Positions 20,001 to 29,471 of a stretch of DNA of 64,000 nucleotides are shown piece after piece. The translations under genes and the position numbers were made by a program. The notes beneath the pieces were generated by a model, which did no database searches, had not been told where the DNA came from, and saw nothing but the letters and a program-made list of their open reading frames with translations. Origin of the DNA: Meira nashicola (lineage: Eukaryota > Basidiomycota > Exobasidiomycetes > Exobasidiales > Brachybasidiaceae). The stretch lies in contig BCJU01000005.1 of assembly GCA_001600355.1 (NCBI GenBank), positions 590,099 to 654,098 on the forward strand. The letters are read 5' to 3'. The stretch's first letter is position 1. The number at the start of each line of letters is the position of its first letter.

Positions 20001-21762
20001 CACCGATGCTTATAATCCAACACATGTATGACCATCCTGCTTTTTGTTCTTCTTCCCGTGCTTCCAATAACTTTTTTGCGACAAATTTCTCGTATGCCAT
20101 GTACTTGACACCTTTAGCATTATTTACTGCACTACTGACCAGATTGACTCGTTTGTCGGTTAATGAACTCCACAGTCTCTGACGAGGACCAAGACCACGA
20201 GCGACAATTGGCGGAATGGTTAAGCAAATGATGATGCTAAAAATAGAAGCTAAAAAACTCCAACCGAGTTGCAAATAGAGAAGATAGGCAGAAATTGCCA
20301 CTTGTAATAGACCCGTCCACAAGAAGTGAAATGGGATGATCACTTTACAAAACCTCTCCATATCGACTGACATTAAATTTGCAATCGATCCCCCTCCAAG
20401 TTCGTTGGCGGTACTCAAATGTATGCGCAGTGATTTGCGATAAAGGATGTCGATCAAAGCACCGCGCATTCGAATTTGCACCTTGTCCGATAGCCAATAG
20501 AATTGACCTGAAGCAAAAGCGTCAATTAGACTCGTAAAGCCATATGCACCGACCAATCCCCATCCATACGCTGAAGGCTGCGATTCATTCTCGCTCAATT
20601 GGGATTCTGCGAATGCTAATGTTCGACTAACCAAGTATGGCAAGCTCAATTGGACTCCGATGTGAACCAATGCAGGTATTGCTGGTGCCATAATAGCGAA
20701 CGGGAAAGCTTTGAAACAAGATCGTAACAGGAGAGAGCTAGATTCAGAAGCAGCTTCTTCGACTGCGGCCCTATTGATACTTTGGTTTTTACTCTTTGTG
20801 GGAGAAGATGGCAATTCATCTAATTCAATACCATCTACGTCAAAAGAAGCAGGACCTGTCTGTACTTTGTTGATATTTTGTTGTTCATTTTTGACTGCTT
20901 TGCTTACCGCTTTTGAAATTTGTTCGTTCCATTTTCCTTGTAAGCGCTTTCCCAAACTTTCACTATCAAATTCAGACCCTAAAGTTTCCAGATTGACCAT
21001 ATCTAAAGGTCGCCTAAATCCGGTCCACAAAACTTTCAAAAGCCAATAAAATGTCATTCTTGAAAGGAAACTTGCACGAGAGTCAGGAGTAGAATCTGCA
21101 TCAGGTAAACCAGTCGTATTTTCAGCAAAGAAAGCAAGACCTTTGAAGATCAAATTTGCAGCACAAAGGCGGAAGAATTGGGTATGTTGGACTTCGTTAA
21201 TTACTGCATACGTTCTCAATCTACTTGCATCTGTAAATATTGTTGCAAAGATGTAGATTGGAAGTATGACTGAGCCACCAGAGAGCCTTTGACGACTCAA
21301 GATCGTCAATGGAATTTGAATAGCAGAAGCCACAAATGCGAGGGTGTAACCAGGTGTTGCTGTAGAAGGTATCAGCGCGTCTCTTAATTGATGATCATCT
21401 GTTGCTAGACCTAGAATTGCAGCTGACAGAACTGTTTGAATGACTGCGAATGTTAACCTCAACAATCCCGATAAATCCCAAGCTTTGGTGTAAAAGAGTG
21501 GTTTCCATTTTTGTGAAGTAGTGCCAACGACAGGCAGCCGTAAAAGGAAGAGCAATTGAATCAGTGATGCCAAAATGAAGACGGCAGAAGAGATGACTAA
21601 GATGAAGTTCTGAAATGTTAAAGTGAAATCGAAAAAGCGACAAGTTGAAACTGGACCAAAATTGTCATCATTGCAACTAGAGAATTCTCCGCTTTCCGAT
21701 ATCAGTTGAATTTTGTTAGATAACCATAAGGGTAAATGATGAAGAACAGTTGCCGTCGTCAT
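17098..21762 (-). CDS. Full-length ABC transporter, subfamily C (MRP-type)
   Basis: A 1554-residue protein with the ABCC layout: an N-terminal TMD0 (several helices in residues ~45-215), TMD1 (~350-660), NBD1, TMD2 (~960-1260) and NBD2. NBD1 has Walker A GPIGSGKTTF near residue 748, signature LSGGQRQRLALARAL and a degenerate Walker B MDDFTSALD with Asp where the catalytic Glu is expected. NBD2 has Walker A GRSGSGKSTLL near 1350, LSAGQRQLFNLTRALL and a complete LDEATSSMD. The Asp in NBD1 is typical of ABCC proteins. Relatives export glutathione conjugates, bile acids or drugs across the vacuolar or plasma membrane; substrate and membrane here are unknown. The 3' end lies only 37 bp from the 3' end of the hydrolase gene. 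A single uninterrupted exon of this size supports a low intron density. Confidence 0.95.
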   Translation of the reverse strand: MTTATVLHHLPLWLSNKIQLISESGEFSSCNDDNFGPVSTCRFFDFTLTFQNFILVISSAVFILASLIQLLFLLRLPVVGTTSQKWKPLFYTKAWDLSGLLRLTFAVIQTVLSAAILGLATDDHQLRDALIPSTATPGYTLAFVASAIQIPLTILSRQRLSGGSVILPIYIFATIFTDASRLRTYAVINEVQHTQFFRLCAANLIFKGLAFFAENTTGLPDADSTPDSRASFLSRMTFYWLLKVLWTGFRRPLDMVNLETLGSEFDSESLGKRLQGKWNEQISKAVSKAVKNEQQNINKVQTGPASFDVDGIELDELPSSPTKSKNQSINRAAVEEAASESSSLLLRSCFKAFPFAIMAPAIPALVHIGVQLSLPYLVSRTLAFAESQLSENESQPSAYGWGLVGAYGFTSLIDAFASGQFYWLSDKVQIRMRGALIDILYRKSLRIHLSTANELGGGSIANLMSVDMERFCKVIIPFHFLWTGLLQVAISAYLLYLQLGWSFLASIFSIIICLTIPPIVARGLGPRQRLWSSLTDKRVNLVSSAVNNAKGVKYMAYEKFVAKKLLEAREEEQKAGWSYMCWIISIGAFTNLVKEFTAVSTFTTVFLVDHITGSHRFTINNIITSLTLLSLMEVPLLMMGQQYGSIIAALVSLKRIQVFLGKRERPLISAGNVVSPTDHQEPEEYRRASIGTTPSVGKGQIDLQSLASIDESNIAASFHSASLGWSPKGKAVLVNVSVQIPVDTLTMICGPIGSGKTTFLQALLGEVDVLGGQVRLPLLRDSVAYVAQDGWLQENATIRDNITLQTPFEPELYQTVIYAAALHVDLLQLDKHDDTLAKNLSGGQRQRLALARALYSQCDTYIMDDFTSALDAETAAHVWDALMGPVGLLRNKTVIFATNAVQFLTKASMVIRLQSGKVIEVGKPQDLSEDAREAISRASIDERERANAEAKKAMKYLENTERKDARHEEVEHGKIKWSVYKQWVLAGGIFACLFTLVFGLLFVTACKNGWVVYLQYFARSQDTILGIKEKWAWLGGFIAIILLTMTALPIAEYFSMLICFVRVGRKMHAREVKGVWNAGVKFFEANPPGVIINRFSQDIFVLDWELTMALTNFMFSIFELMFQFLLLIIPVPILIAVLAIVAVAYIAIQKLYAPVSRQLRRLEMATKSPLYSQISETSQASGLATIRALGRQKTFVDINTGRLDRSQQPYFYLQAIRRWLLTSLNLLSLVVNVALITLVVLLKNTKNVAVLGAGLVNATQLALMLNIALVSYTEVEIASVAIERILGFASLEAEEKPLANGKMREILDPKNVIGELEIRDLSITYPEAPKAALRNLNLKTKPGERIGICGRSGSGKSTLLLAIFRMLEPSEGEILLDGKALQTYTAFSLRNSLTIVPQNALVLSATVRENLDPLNDHEDSAVWEALDTCHLLDVVRGFPNGLDTKLDANFNLSAGQRQLFNLTRALLRGRRILVLDEATSSMDYETDAAVQQILRTQFNHCTIFTVAHRIATVRDYDRILVLNNGEMVELDSPNNLMNNPNSTFRALAVEQGVQ

Positions 21763-22460
21763 CTTTTCTTGATCAAGACGATGGGTCTTGTAGTAAGAAA
21801 TATGGGATATCCTCCTGCCATTTTATTATGTAGAGAAGAAGAAGATGCATTCTTATCTGAAGAAAGAGAGAAATCCTTTGAAAGCTTTAACCCCCACTTT
21901 GAGATAAATTGGATAAATGCCATTTTTGCAATTCAACACTGTTCCTTTACGCGTTTGGTGTTGGTGTAGAAGATGAAATAAAATAAAAAATATGCACTTT
22001 CCGCATGGCACAACTTTCTCCATAAAAAAGCTCAGCACTGAGCAAAATGCATGCAGTACTTGGTTTCAAAAAGTTAGGCACGCTGAGCCCGCCTAAGCAA
22101 TCAAATATGTAACGGAATGCTGCGCGATTTTTAAAGGTACGCTAAATATCGATTAAGTTACCACAACAAGATAAGTTTAATATCTGTTTACATAGACTAG
22201 ATGGATGTCGAGTTTTTACCAAGTTTGTTTGTTGATACTTCTTTCTCAATGCACCCACTCTTTAGGATTAGCGCGACTTAAAATCCCTCTTTACGCTAAT
22301 AATAATCGGATGCCCGGCGCTGAGCAGCGTAGAGCTAGGCAGAAAGAAGCAAGAAAGCCACAAGCGGGCCCAAAGCTGCATACATCTGCATTGATCACTT
22401 CCAGTGCCATTACTGAATTTCTGAGCTCTTGGTTCTCCCTTCTAGCAAATATGACAAGTC
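21763..22460. other. Divergent promoter region between the ABC transporter and the alpha/beta hydrolase
   Basis: About 700 bp. A plus-strand open frame at 22205-22501 (98 codons, hydrophobic start MSSFYQVCLLILLSQ) overlaps the ATG of the hydrolase gene in a different frame; I see no relative and treat it as a chance or upstream ORF. Nothing else recognised. Confidence 0.4.
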
Positions 22461-23714
22461 ATGGATCCAAGCATTTACTTATCTCAAGGAAGATTTCATA
22501 GATCTATCCAATGTTCGCGTACGCAACAACGGGTGACGTTTGGATTAGTGGGAGATTGGTCAGAGGAGTACAACGACATAAAGTCTGTGCCATCAAGCAG
22601 CAAAAGAGATGATCGAGTAATCTTGTTCGTTCTTCCGTCAGGTTGTGTAAGATATGTGGGAATATTGTTAGATGGAATTTTGAAAAATTCAAAAAGGCGA
22701 ATGATTGCCATAGATCGACCTGGAGCAGGAGGAACACCGCCATGTGAGCGAGCTGATCGTATGCAGATTTCTACAAATCATACTTTAAGCGTTCTAGAGT
22801 ATATGCATATTGATAGAGTAGATATCTTAACCCATTCGGCAGGATGGTTTTACGCATTAAATTTGATCACTACCTCACCAAATCTCTTCCTTCGTCAAAG
22901 TGAAAAGTCAAAATGGATCTTCTGTTCACCATTTGTGCCTACACATACTTCAGGAAGCTTTCTTTCTATGCTTCCAAAAAGTGTTATAGGATTAGCACCA
23001 CAGGCTGGCAGCGCCTTGAATGCTATAGGAAAGGCATTCAGCTGGTCAGTAACTTCATTGCCAGATAACGTAATTTGGGGAAAAGATGAAGAAATGGAAG
23101 AATTGATGAGAGGAGGCAAAACAGCTGATCAACAGCGAAAGGATGACAAGAAACATCAAGAAAGTAAACGAAAACATCCCGACGCCCGATTCCACCCTCC
23201 TTATCCTAATCACTTGATCTTTGGATTAGATGCTTGGAAAAAGGATGCTGCTGTCGCAAGAACAAAAGCACCTTCTCTATCTTTATCCGACGTTCGACCA
23301 AAACATCCAAGAACACAAAGAGAAATGAAAAGTGCTGATGAATTATGGATGGATTATATGACGATGGAAAATGTGATGAAAGCAGCAACGGAGGATTTCC
23401 TTTTTTGTTTGGGAAAAGTAGAAGGAATGAATAACGAAACGCTTGATCGATGGACAAAGGAGAAATTGGCTATTACTTCAAAACTTGTTCAAGACAAACA
23501 GGGATCATCAATTGAATCTCGAATCATTTGGGGTGATAATGATTTACTAATCCCTCAAAAAGGTAAAGCTTACCTTGCAAATGTCCTTGAGAAAGAGTGG
23601 TTATCAAACAAAAGCATCACAAAGGAAGAGTGGACAATGGCAGAAAGCGGGCATGATTCAGCCTTAGGATCAAAAGAGGTGATAGAAGCAATGATTGAAT
23701 TTTATAATGTATGA
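22461..23714 (+). CDS. Alpha/beta hydrolase-fold protein, fungal uncharacterised group
   Basis: A 417-residue protein. An alpha/beta hydrolase core is visible: a beta strand VILFVLPSGCVRYVG, the RMIAIDRPGAGG loop, and the nucleophile elbow THSAGW with Ser as nucleophile. An insertion of about 190 residues follows (residues ~165-355), rich in Lys and charged residues, which would form the cap. The late strand SRIIWGDNDLLIP carries the likely acid (Asp) and AESGHDSAL the catalytic His. No signal peptide or membrane span, so it is probably cytosolic. Relatives are generally annotated only as hydrolases; substrate unknown. Its 3' end is 32 bp from the convergent DNA polymerase gene. Confidence 0.87.
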   Translation: MDPSIYLSQGRFHRSIQCSRTQQRVTFGLVGDWSEEYNDIKSVPSSSKRDDRVILFVLPSGCVRYVGILLDGILKNSKRRMIAIDRPGAGGTPPCERADRMQISTNHTLSVLEYMHIDRVDILTHSAGWFYALNLITTSPNLFLRQSEKSKWIFCSPFVPTHTSGSFLSMLPKSVIGLAPQAGSALNAIGKAFSWSVTSLPDNVIWGKDEEMEELMRGGKTADQQRKDDKKHQESKRKHPDARFHPPYPNHLIFGLDAWKKDAAVARTKAPSLSLSDVRPKHPRTQREMKSADELWMDYMTMENVMKAATEDFLFCLGKVEGMNNETLDRWTKEKLAITSKLVQDKQGSSIESRIIWGDNDLLIPQKGKAYLANVLEKEWLSNKSITKEEWTMAESGHDSALGSKEVIEAMIEFYNV

Positions 23715-23746
23715 TACAGATGGATAGAAATATAAATACAATCATA

Positions 23747-25477
23747 TTAAGCATCGCAATTTCGTAAACGCGGAGGCATATACTCTAGTCCCAACACTTC
23801 AAAGATGTCTTCTTCTCGTGGTGTACTTAACGGAGCTCGATCACCTTGATGAACAAGGCCTGTTGAATGGAAAGTGAATCCTTTATGTTTAGCCAACAAT
23901 CTCAAATCTCTCTCGAATTGTCGACTTCCCGTCCATCCAAGAACAGCAGCACCATGAGTTTCCCAAGGTCCAAGGATAATATCAACTCGACGATAGCGAG
24001 GCACGGGAATAGTTTCGGATCTTGAAGGCATGACTACAACTTCCGCCAGTTCCAATCGACTATAAGTCATTTCATAAAGAGAAGCAGGTGTACTTACGTT
24101 GACAACATGAGTAATGAACGCTTTCCGTTTCAAACTCTTACATAATTTATCCATGACTGAGATTTGCTCTTTCACGTTCCAAATTCCACGATCGGGTTCT
24201 TCACCATGTTGTGGAGGACGTGGCAGACTGATGACAATGTCTACATCATTCGATTCTGGCTTCCCTCTTCTATAGCCTCCACAGATGACATATGTTGAAC
24301 CAGGAGCAATTGTCTGAAGTTCATCAAAGATGGTTTTTGAGATTTCTTCCACTTCATGACGTGGTATCGTGCGTTGTAGATCAGGCAAAATTCGCAAACA
24401 TTCATCAATATGCAAATGAACACCTAAACTTCCTCCCATTCTAATCACATCGTCCATCGATCTTGCGCCTCCGCTATAGTACTCCCTTGCACGTTTTGGA
24501 CCAACTCCATACAATTGCGTAAATCTGGTCATAGTTTGAAATGCAGAATCTTTACGAATTGCATCTACTTCGGCAATCCGTCCTTCTTCGTAATATTGCA
24601 CAATCAATTTGGCAATCTTTGGCCCAACGCCTTTCAAGTTCTTTGCATTTGAGGGATTTGGTTGAAGAGAATGTGGATATGCCTTTATTGCACTTATTGC
24701 ACGTCCATATGCTGTGGCGTTCATCTCTTGCTTTCCTGCAAGTATGCGTTGCAGACGTATTACTTCCAATTCGTCCACCAATGCTTGATTTTCTTTTGAC
24801 TTGAGGGGAGACGGTCTCATGCATGCATAATCCACATTCTTCCACTCTGGTCCGCCTTCGTTGTCGGATGGTTGCGTGGGTTGTGAGGGAGAAAGAGCAC
24901 GTTGAGAGATAGCATCGTCCTCGTCTTCTGTTTGCGAGTCATCGTCATCAGTACGTTCCTGCAAAGTTTGACTGTTTGATGGTGGAGTGGAAATTGTTGG
25001 TGTGGCTTTCTCCTCTGCAGCCTGTTCAGATGTTTCTACGGCATCTAGACCAAGTTCCTCCCTCTGTTTCTCTAGTTCAGGACTGGCGCCTCCCATAATT
25101 TTGTAAGGTTCGTATGCCAATAATAATCGTTCACGAGCTGAATCATGAAGCCAAGATGTATGCAAGACTGGTACATGTCTATTGATCACATCTGCGTTCA
25201 AGTATCGCTCAATCCTACGTGGAGCTCGCATAGAAGTCAAGATAACGTTTGCAAATGTCATACTTGCATTCATTCCGCCCAAATCAACTACTAAAGATCG
25301 TAAAGCATCATGTTCTTCTGTTGTTAATTTATCGGCCAAGATAAATATTCTTGTTGCACTACTCAATACCCTTTGTCGTTTCGGAGAAGATTCATTTTGT
25401 GGTTCAATTAAGTCTATTCGTTTGTGCTTCCCTTTCGTTTTTGGTGAAGGTGTGCTATGATGCACGGCGTCTGACAT
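23747..25477 (-). CDS. POL4: X-family DNA polymerase (Pol IV / Pol lambda type) with N-terminal BRCT domain
   Basis: A 576-residue repair polymerase starting at ATG 25477 (the open frame extends six codons to a TTG). An N-terminal basic patch (KGKHKRI, SPKRQR) could be a nuclear signal. Residues ~40-125 look like a BRCT domain (RIFILADKLT, then TSWLHDSARERLLLAYEPY). An acidic Ser/Thr/Asp linker follows. From ~195 the polymerase core has the 8-kDa HhH region (NLKGVGPKIAKLIVQYY), a second HhH (LYGVGPKRAREYY), the palm motif GGYRRGKPESNDVDIVIS with two catalytic Asp, RRVDIIL with the third, and GWTGSRQFERDLRLLAK, matching the TGS motif that contacts nucleotide and primer. It fills gaps in non-homologous end joining and base-excision repair. 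The gene name is by analogy with the yeast orthologue. Confidence 0.93.
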   Translation of the reverse strand: MSDAVHHSTPSPKTKGKHKRIDLIEPQNESSPKRQRVLSSATRIFILADKLTTEEHDALRSLVVDLGGMNASMTFANVILTSMRAPRRIERYLNADVINRHVPVLHTSWLHDSARERLLLAYEPYKIMGGASPELEKQREELGLDAVETSEQAAEEKATPTISTPPSNSQTLQERTDDDDSQTEDEDDAISQRALSPSQPTQPSDNEGGPEWKNVDYACMRPSPLKSKENQALVDELEVIRLQRILAGKQEMNATAYGRAISAIKAYPHSLQPNPSNAKNLKGVGPKIAKLIVQYYEEGRIAEVDAIRKDSAFQTMTRFTQLYGVGPKRAREYYSGGARSMDDVIRMGGSLGVHLHIDECLRILPDLQRTIPRHEVEEISKTIFDELQTIAPGSTYVICGGYRRGKPESNDVDIVISLPRPPQHGEEPDRGIWNVKEQISVMDKLCKSLKRKAFITHVVNVSTPASLYEMTYSRLELAEVVVMPSRSETIPVPRYRRVDIILGPWETHGAAVLGWTGSRQFERDLRLLAKHKGFTFHSTGLVHQGDRAPLSTPREEDIFEVLGLEYMPPRLRNCDA

Positions 25478-25720
25478 GGCCGAAGCCAAAGTCAACCAAG
25501 TGAATGTTTGAAGAGGTTGAGAGAAGGGGTGGAGACCAACACATCTATCTTTCTATGCATTCATGCATTTACGAGCTGACAAAAGAACGCGTCACTTAAA
25601 AAAATCTAAACTAACATGCACTTGTCAAATCAACACTAATGGGCATTCATTCATCATAATCACACTTTTCAAGAAAAAAGAAATGGTATCACTCGATTCA
25701 AAAAAGGATTGTGAGAATTA

Positions 25721-27646
25721 TCAAGGCGTAGCGCATCCAAAAGAGACAGCTTTTGCAGTCTTGAATGTTGCAATGATTGTTTCAATCGAACCGTAAAGTC
25801 CTAATCCAGCCATCGAAAGGGAACCCAAACCAAAGACCAAAAACACAGCCTTGCTATAAACATTTCCACTGAACAACGCACGCTGCCAACGAGACCATTG
25901 TCGCCAAGTATCAATTCGATGATCTCGCTTGCCTAATGCACCGGGTGCATAAGGATGATCTCCTTTCATAGCGTCTACTTGCATATCAAAGGTCAATTTC
26001 ATCAAAAATGGAAATGAATAGGAAAATTGCAAAACGGTTGCTGCACCAATAACCCCTGCTACAGTTGCAACTTGTGGAATTGAAGCTGCAATAACGTATG
26101 CAGTTCCCCAAACAACCACGTTGCCGATCATATAATATGGATATGCTTGACGTGACATCAATCGAGGTCCTTTGAACCAAGTACGCACGACTAAATGATA
26201 AAGTTCTTTTTGAACGATATTTCCATACAACAATGCTGCCACAACTCCTCCATAGGTCGCAATCGCATTTCCAACTGTTTGATAGGCATATTTGCTTACA
26301 CCATAATAGAACAATGGTTGAGTAAATTGACCTTGACGTGCATAGATGAGAATGCCAACGAGTATGTAAAAGATAACAATCAAAACTTCGGCAACAAAAT
26401 AGGATTTATAAAAATCCCAAGGTCTTCGCATTTCTGCACAAAAATTAGGAAAGAGCATACTACCGCCAAAAGCATAAACCATATTCATGATCCCATTTAC
26501 CTTGGCCGTTAAAGGAAGCGAAACAAATGCGACGGCTGAAACGGGTCCTTTTGGTATACCGGCAGATGCCATTGCTTGATCGTAATTGGGAGGCGAAATA
26601 TAGATGAAAGTTGTGGCAATAATAACTGCAATAAAGGATAAAGCCAAATTGATAGTGCTCAGTTTACCGATTGGCTTTAATGATCGAATGAAAGAGAAAG
26701 AAAGACAGACGAACATGAAGATCATGATCATTACGGAAAAGCAAACGTGATTACCTGGTGAGCCATCGCGATTGGTGTGGGCACCATCGATAATCAAGCC
26801 AATATTTTGAGCACTTGTAAGCACCAATAATCCGGACGAAAATAAAAGTTGAATGATGAAGAAGATATCGACAATCGTTTTACCCCAAAAACCCCAAATT
26901 CGGTAGACGATATCGCCAAATGTACGAACAGGAATCTTGTCGGAATCGATTCGCAAATAGAGAACGTTGAGAATGCAGCCGGTAAGATATGCCATAACGC
27001 CCATGACCAAAAATACAATTGTGCCAGGAACGAAACCGACTTGTGAATAAACATATGGTGCTTGGAAAGGACCTAAAATGTCAGTTGTAAGGAGAAAGAT
27101 GCAGCGCAACCAAGTCACTCGGCGAAGCAATAATCCGTCCATCATATCTTGATTCGCTTCTGCTGTCGGATCGATGTCGTCCGCTCGAATGACGCTTGTG
27201 TAAGCTTGTTGGGTGGTAGCTTCACCTTCTTTACCTTCATCTGTCTTTGTGGAAGGTGATTTAGGACCCCAAATGAATCGTAATGGGCTGCTTCTGATCG
27301 TAGGGCCTGGTGGTTCTTCAATCTTTTCTGCGCGAATAGGCTCAGCAGTTGCTACAGGTCGATTATTCCAACCTATCAATTTGAACAAAAACCCTTTGGT
27401 TTTTACAGCACCACCTCCTGCCATTGCTTCGATGGGATGTGTATCATTTGAATGATATTGTTGATCCGCATAATATACGCAATCATCAAGGGTAATATTC
27501 GTTGCTCGTGTGTAAGCTGGGATCACTTGTTCCTCCCTTGCTTCGTATATAGGCGGAGGTGCGGCATTCTCGGCAACAACAGGAACAAGCTCTACGTTGG
27601 CAACTTGTTCGGATTGCTGGATAATTTCTGGATTCTTTTCGCTCAT
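25721..27646 (-). CDS. Amino-acid transporter, AAAP (Aa_trans) family
   Basis: A 641-residue membrane protein. A long (~180 residues) hydrophilic N-terminal tail rich in Pro and Glu precedes about 11 hydrophobic segments, starting at RVTWLRCIFLLTTDILGPFQAPYVYSQVGFVPGTIVFLVMGV. Typical family motifs are present: the early DILGPF where helix 1 is broken, TSAQNIGLIIDGA, KLSTINLALSFIAVI and VYAFGGSMLFPNFCAEMRRPWDFYKS, the last close to the fungal neutral-amino-acid carriers. Relatives move neutral amino acids across the plasma or vacuolar membrane with protons. The long N-tail may carry ubiquitination or phosphorylation control, as in related fungal permeases (inference). The gene begins with an ATG preceded by a T-rich/A-rich stretch. 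Confidence 0.92.
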   Translation of the reverse strand: MSEKNPEIIQQSEQVANVELVPVVAENAAPPPIYEAREEQVIPAYTRATNITLDDCVYYADQQYHSNDTHPIEAMAGGGAVKTKGFLFKLIGWNNRPVATAEPIRAEKIEEPPGPTIRSSPLRFIWGPKSPSTKTDEGKEGEATTQQAYTSVIRADDIDPTAEANQDMMDGLLLRRVTWLRCIFLLTTDILGPFQAPYVYSQVGFVPGTIVFLVMGVMAYLTGCILNVLYLRIDSDKIPVRTFGDIVYRIWGFWGKTIVDIFFIIQLLFSSGLLVLTSAQNIGLIIDGAHTNRDGSPGNHVCFSVMIMIFMFVCLSFSFIRSLKPIGKLSTINLALSFIAVIIATTFIYISPPNYDQAMASAGIPKGPVSAVAFVSLPLTAKVNGIMNMVYAFGGSMLFPNFCAEMRRPWDFYKSYFVAEVLIVIFYILVGILIYARQGQFTQPLFYYGVSKYAYQTVGNAIATYGGVVAALLYGNIVQKELYHLVVRTWFKGPRLMSRQAYPYYMIGNVVVWGTAYVIAASIPQVATVAGVIGAATVLQFSYSFPFLMKLTFDMQVDAMKGDHPYAPGALGKRDHRIDTWRQWSRWQRALFSGNVYSKAVFLVFGLGSLSMAGLGLYGSIETIIATFKTAKAVSFGCATP

Positions 27647-27845
27647 TTTTTTTTGATGATGATGGAGTAGATGATCATGATGTTAAGGATACTTCTATCA
27701 ATCAAACGATATGTAAATTGTCAATCCAGAATATTGTTCCTTGGCAGAATATTTGACTGATAAGCTCCTATCGGTGAACGGTGCCAACCAAACAAAAAGC
27801 TTACGGCGCCGATATGTGGATATTGTCCCCACAATTTTGAAAAGG

Positions 27846-28229
27846 TCATATGATGTGAGCATTGTCTGGAATTGTGCCTTGTTTTGAAGATTGCAAATCT
27901 CTTATCTTGCGCATTTTTTGTCGTTTTGACCTAGGACGTTGTAGAGACCAATTTCTTATCTTTGATTCTTTTTCAACGACAAATTGAAGTCCCATCCGTT
28001 TTGCTTTTCGTTGTTGCTTTTTTAGTATTTGACGAAATTTAGAGTATTCGTTTATATGACTTGCACGCCAAGATGATATCTTTGAAGGAATAGATTTATC
28101 TCGATCGTATCCTTCAAAGTTCATATCAACTTCACGTAAAGCCTTTTGACCTTGCCCTTTATTTAATTGAGCAGGCATGACTGAACAGATTACAAAGTTG
28201 AGTAAGATGAAGGTGTACAATTTGGACAT
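27846..28229 (-). CDS. Small basic secreted protein of the 27.8-32.1 kb island
   Basis: A 127-residue protein with a signal peptide (MSKLYTFILLNFVICSVMPA) and a strongly basic mature part rich in Lys, Arg and Gln (KFRQILKKQQRKAKRMG, RPRSKRQKMRKIRD). It has no cysteine after the signal. The C-terminus KQGTIPDNAHII resembles the KKGVVPDNSQQ tail of the neighbouring minus-strand protein at 28405. I recognise no family. With its neighbours it forms a cluster of small secreted, basic proteins; effector-like or nucleic-acid/wall-binding roles are possible but only inferred from composition. Confidence 0.7.
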   Translation of the reverse strand: MSKLYTFILLNFVICSVMPAQLNKGQGQKALREVDMNFEGYDRDKSIPSKISSWRASHINEYSKFRQILKKQQRKAKRMGLQFVVEKESKIRNWSLQRPRSKRQKMRKIRDLQSSKQGTIPDNAHII

Positions 28230-28404
28230 GGTAAAAAAGTGTTATCGGAAGCGGTAGAGAAAAGAAAGGGATGAAATTGCACAATTATAGCCTTAGCATT
28301 TCGTCATAAAAATAAAACTTTTGATGCCCCGTGTCGTAGGTACATTGCGTAACACTAAATACAGATAAGAGAGAAGAAAGAATTGGATGTTGGAGTTTTC
28401 AAGC

Positions 28405-28998
28405 TCAATCGAGCTCATTTTGATCAGGATTAGTCTGTTGTGAATTATCGGGTACAACGCCTTTTTTATAAATTTTCCACATTTCTTCATTTGCTTTGAT
28501 TGCATTTCTACGTGGTTCATCAGCTTTCGTTTTCATAACATGTCCAAGACCTTGATGCTGGCGTGATAAGAGTACAGATGTAGTTGTAAATTCTTTTACT
28601 CTTTCTTGATTTTCCGTTCTTTCTTTATATTTTCCAAAATACTCTTTATGATCATATTTTCCGCCAGGTAACGTTCCTCTTGGAAGATCGTATTTTATAT
28701 TTAATCTTCTTGAACTACTTCGAATTCGACTGTTTTGTAACATTTCTTGATATTTTTCCCTAAACATAGGTTCATTCTTTAAATCGGCATATCTGCCTTT
28801 CATATATTTCAACTTTTTTTCATACTCTGAACCTCTTTCAGCTTTTGTTAAATTATATCTTGCACGTCTTTTTGCTTGTTTTTTAATGTTTCTTTCCGAT
28901 TTATCTTTAAGAGGAGGAGATGCATAAATATCTTGAAAAAGAATACTTGCAAAGAAGATTAGAGATAAGATCTCAACGATCATCTTGATCACAATCAT
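28405..28998 (-). CDS. Small basic secreted protein of the 27.8-32.1 kb island
   Basis: Translation from ATG 28998 (or 28983) gives about 197 residues with a signal peptide (MIVEILSLIFFASILFQDIYA); the open frame extends upstream to 29073 but that extension hides the signal. The mature part is highly basic and cysteine-free, with YNLTKAERGSEYEKKLKY, FREKYQEMLQNSR and YFGKYKERTENQERVKEF. The REKYQEM segment echoes REKYRAKM in the plus-strand protein at 30770, and the C-terminal KKGVVPDNSQQ echoes the neighbour at 27846. It is probably a distant relative of the same island proteins, but the similarity is too weak to be certain. No known domain. Confidence 0.7.
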   Translation of the reverse strand: MIVIKMIVEILSLIFFASILFQDIYASPPLKDKSERNIKKQAKRRARYNLTKAERGSEYEKKLKYMKGRYADLKNEPMFREKYQEMLQNSRIRSSSRRLNIKYDLPRGTLPGGKYDHKEYFGKYKERTENQERVKEFTTTSVLLSRQHQGLGHVMKTKADEPRRNAIKANEEMWKIYKKGVVPDNSQQTNPDQNELD

Positions 28999-29471
28999 CT
29001 TTGAACAGATGATGTTGGAGGGGAAGGAGAAATTCTTGATTCTTATTATTTTATCAACCCCATATGCTAGCACTGCCTCTTAATATTTTATATATGCAAA
29101 ATGCAAAGTACACAATCAGCTCGAGGGGTTTTGTTTTTCCGTGTGTAAAAGGCAATAATACAAAATTCGTTCTCTATTCTTACACATAATAGCAAATCAT
29201 ACTTTTATCATCCGGAATATAATTGGCAATAGCTAACTTCTCTCTCGGCTTCTTCCTTCACGGTAGATAGAAAGAGTGACTAAGGAAAGGCACAGAAAGG
29301 GCGCAGTCTTTGCATTTGCCCCGTTTTCATTTTTAGCACTGCAAGAATAGGAGATAAAATCGTATTATTTATGAAGGGAAGAGACAATTTATGAGAATAG
29401 GAGATCAATAAATGTGGAATATTCTCCTGAATAATGCTTTGAGCAACCTTGTCTTGTTCGGAGATATGGCT
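28999..29471. other. Intergenic stretch inside the secreted-protein island
   Basis: AT-rich promoter and flank sequence; no gene. TATATGCAAAATGCAAAG around 29090 may include the promoter of the 28405 gene. Nothing else recognised. Confidence 0.4.

Noticed and set aside
22205..22501. 98-codon frame with signal-like start upstream of the alpha/beta hydrolase
   Set aside because: It overlaps the hydrolase start in another frame, is rich in low-complexity sequence after the first 20 residues and resembles nothing; more likely an upstream ORF or chance.
28405..29073. Longer start (ATG 29073) for the secreted basic protein
   Set aside because: It places 25 polar residues before the signal peptide; ATG 28998 or 28983 gives a normal secretory N-terminus.
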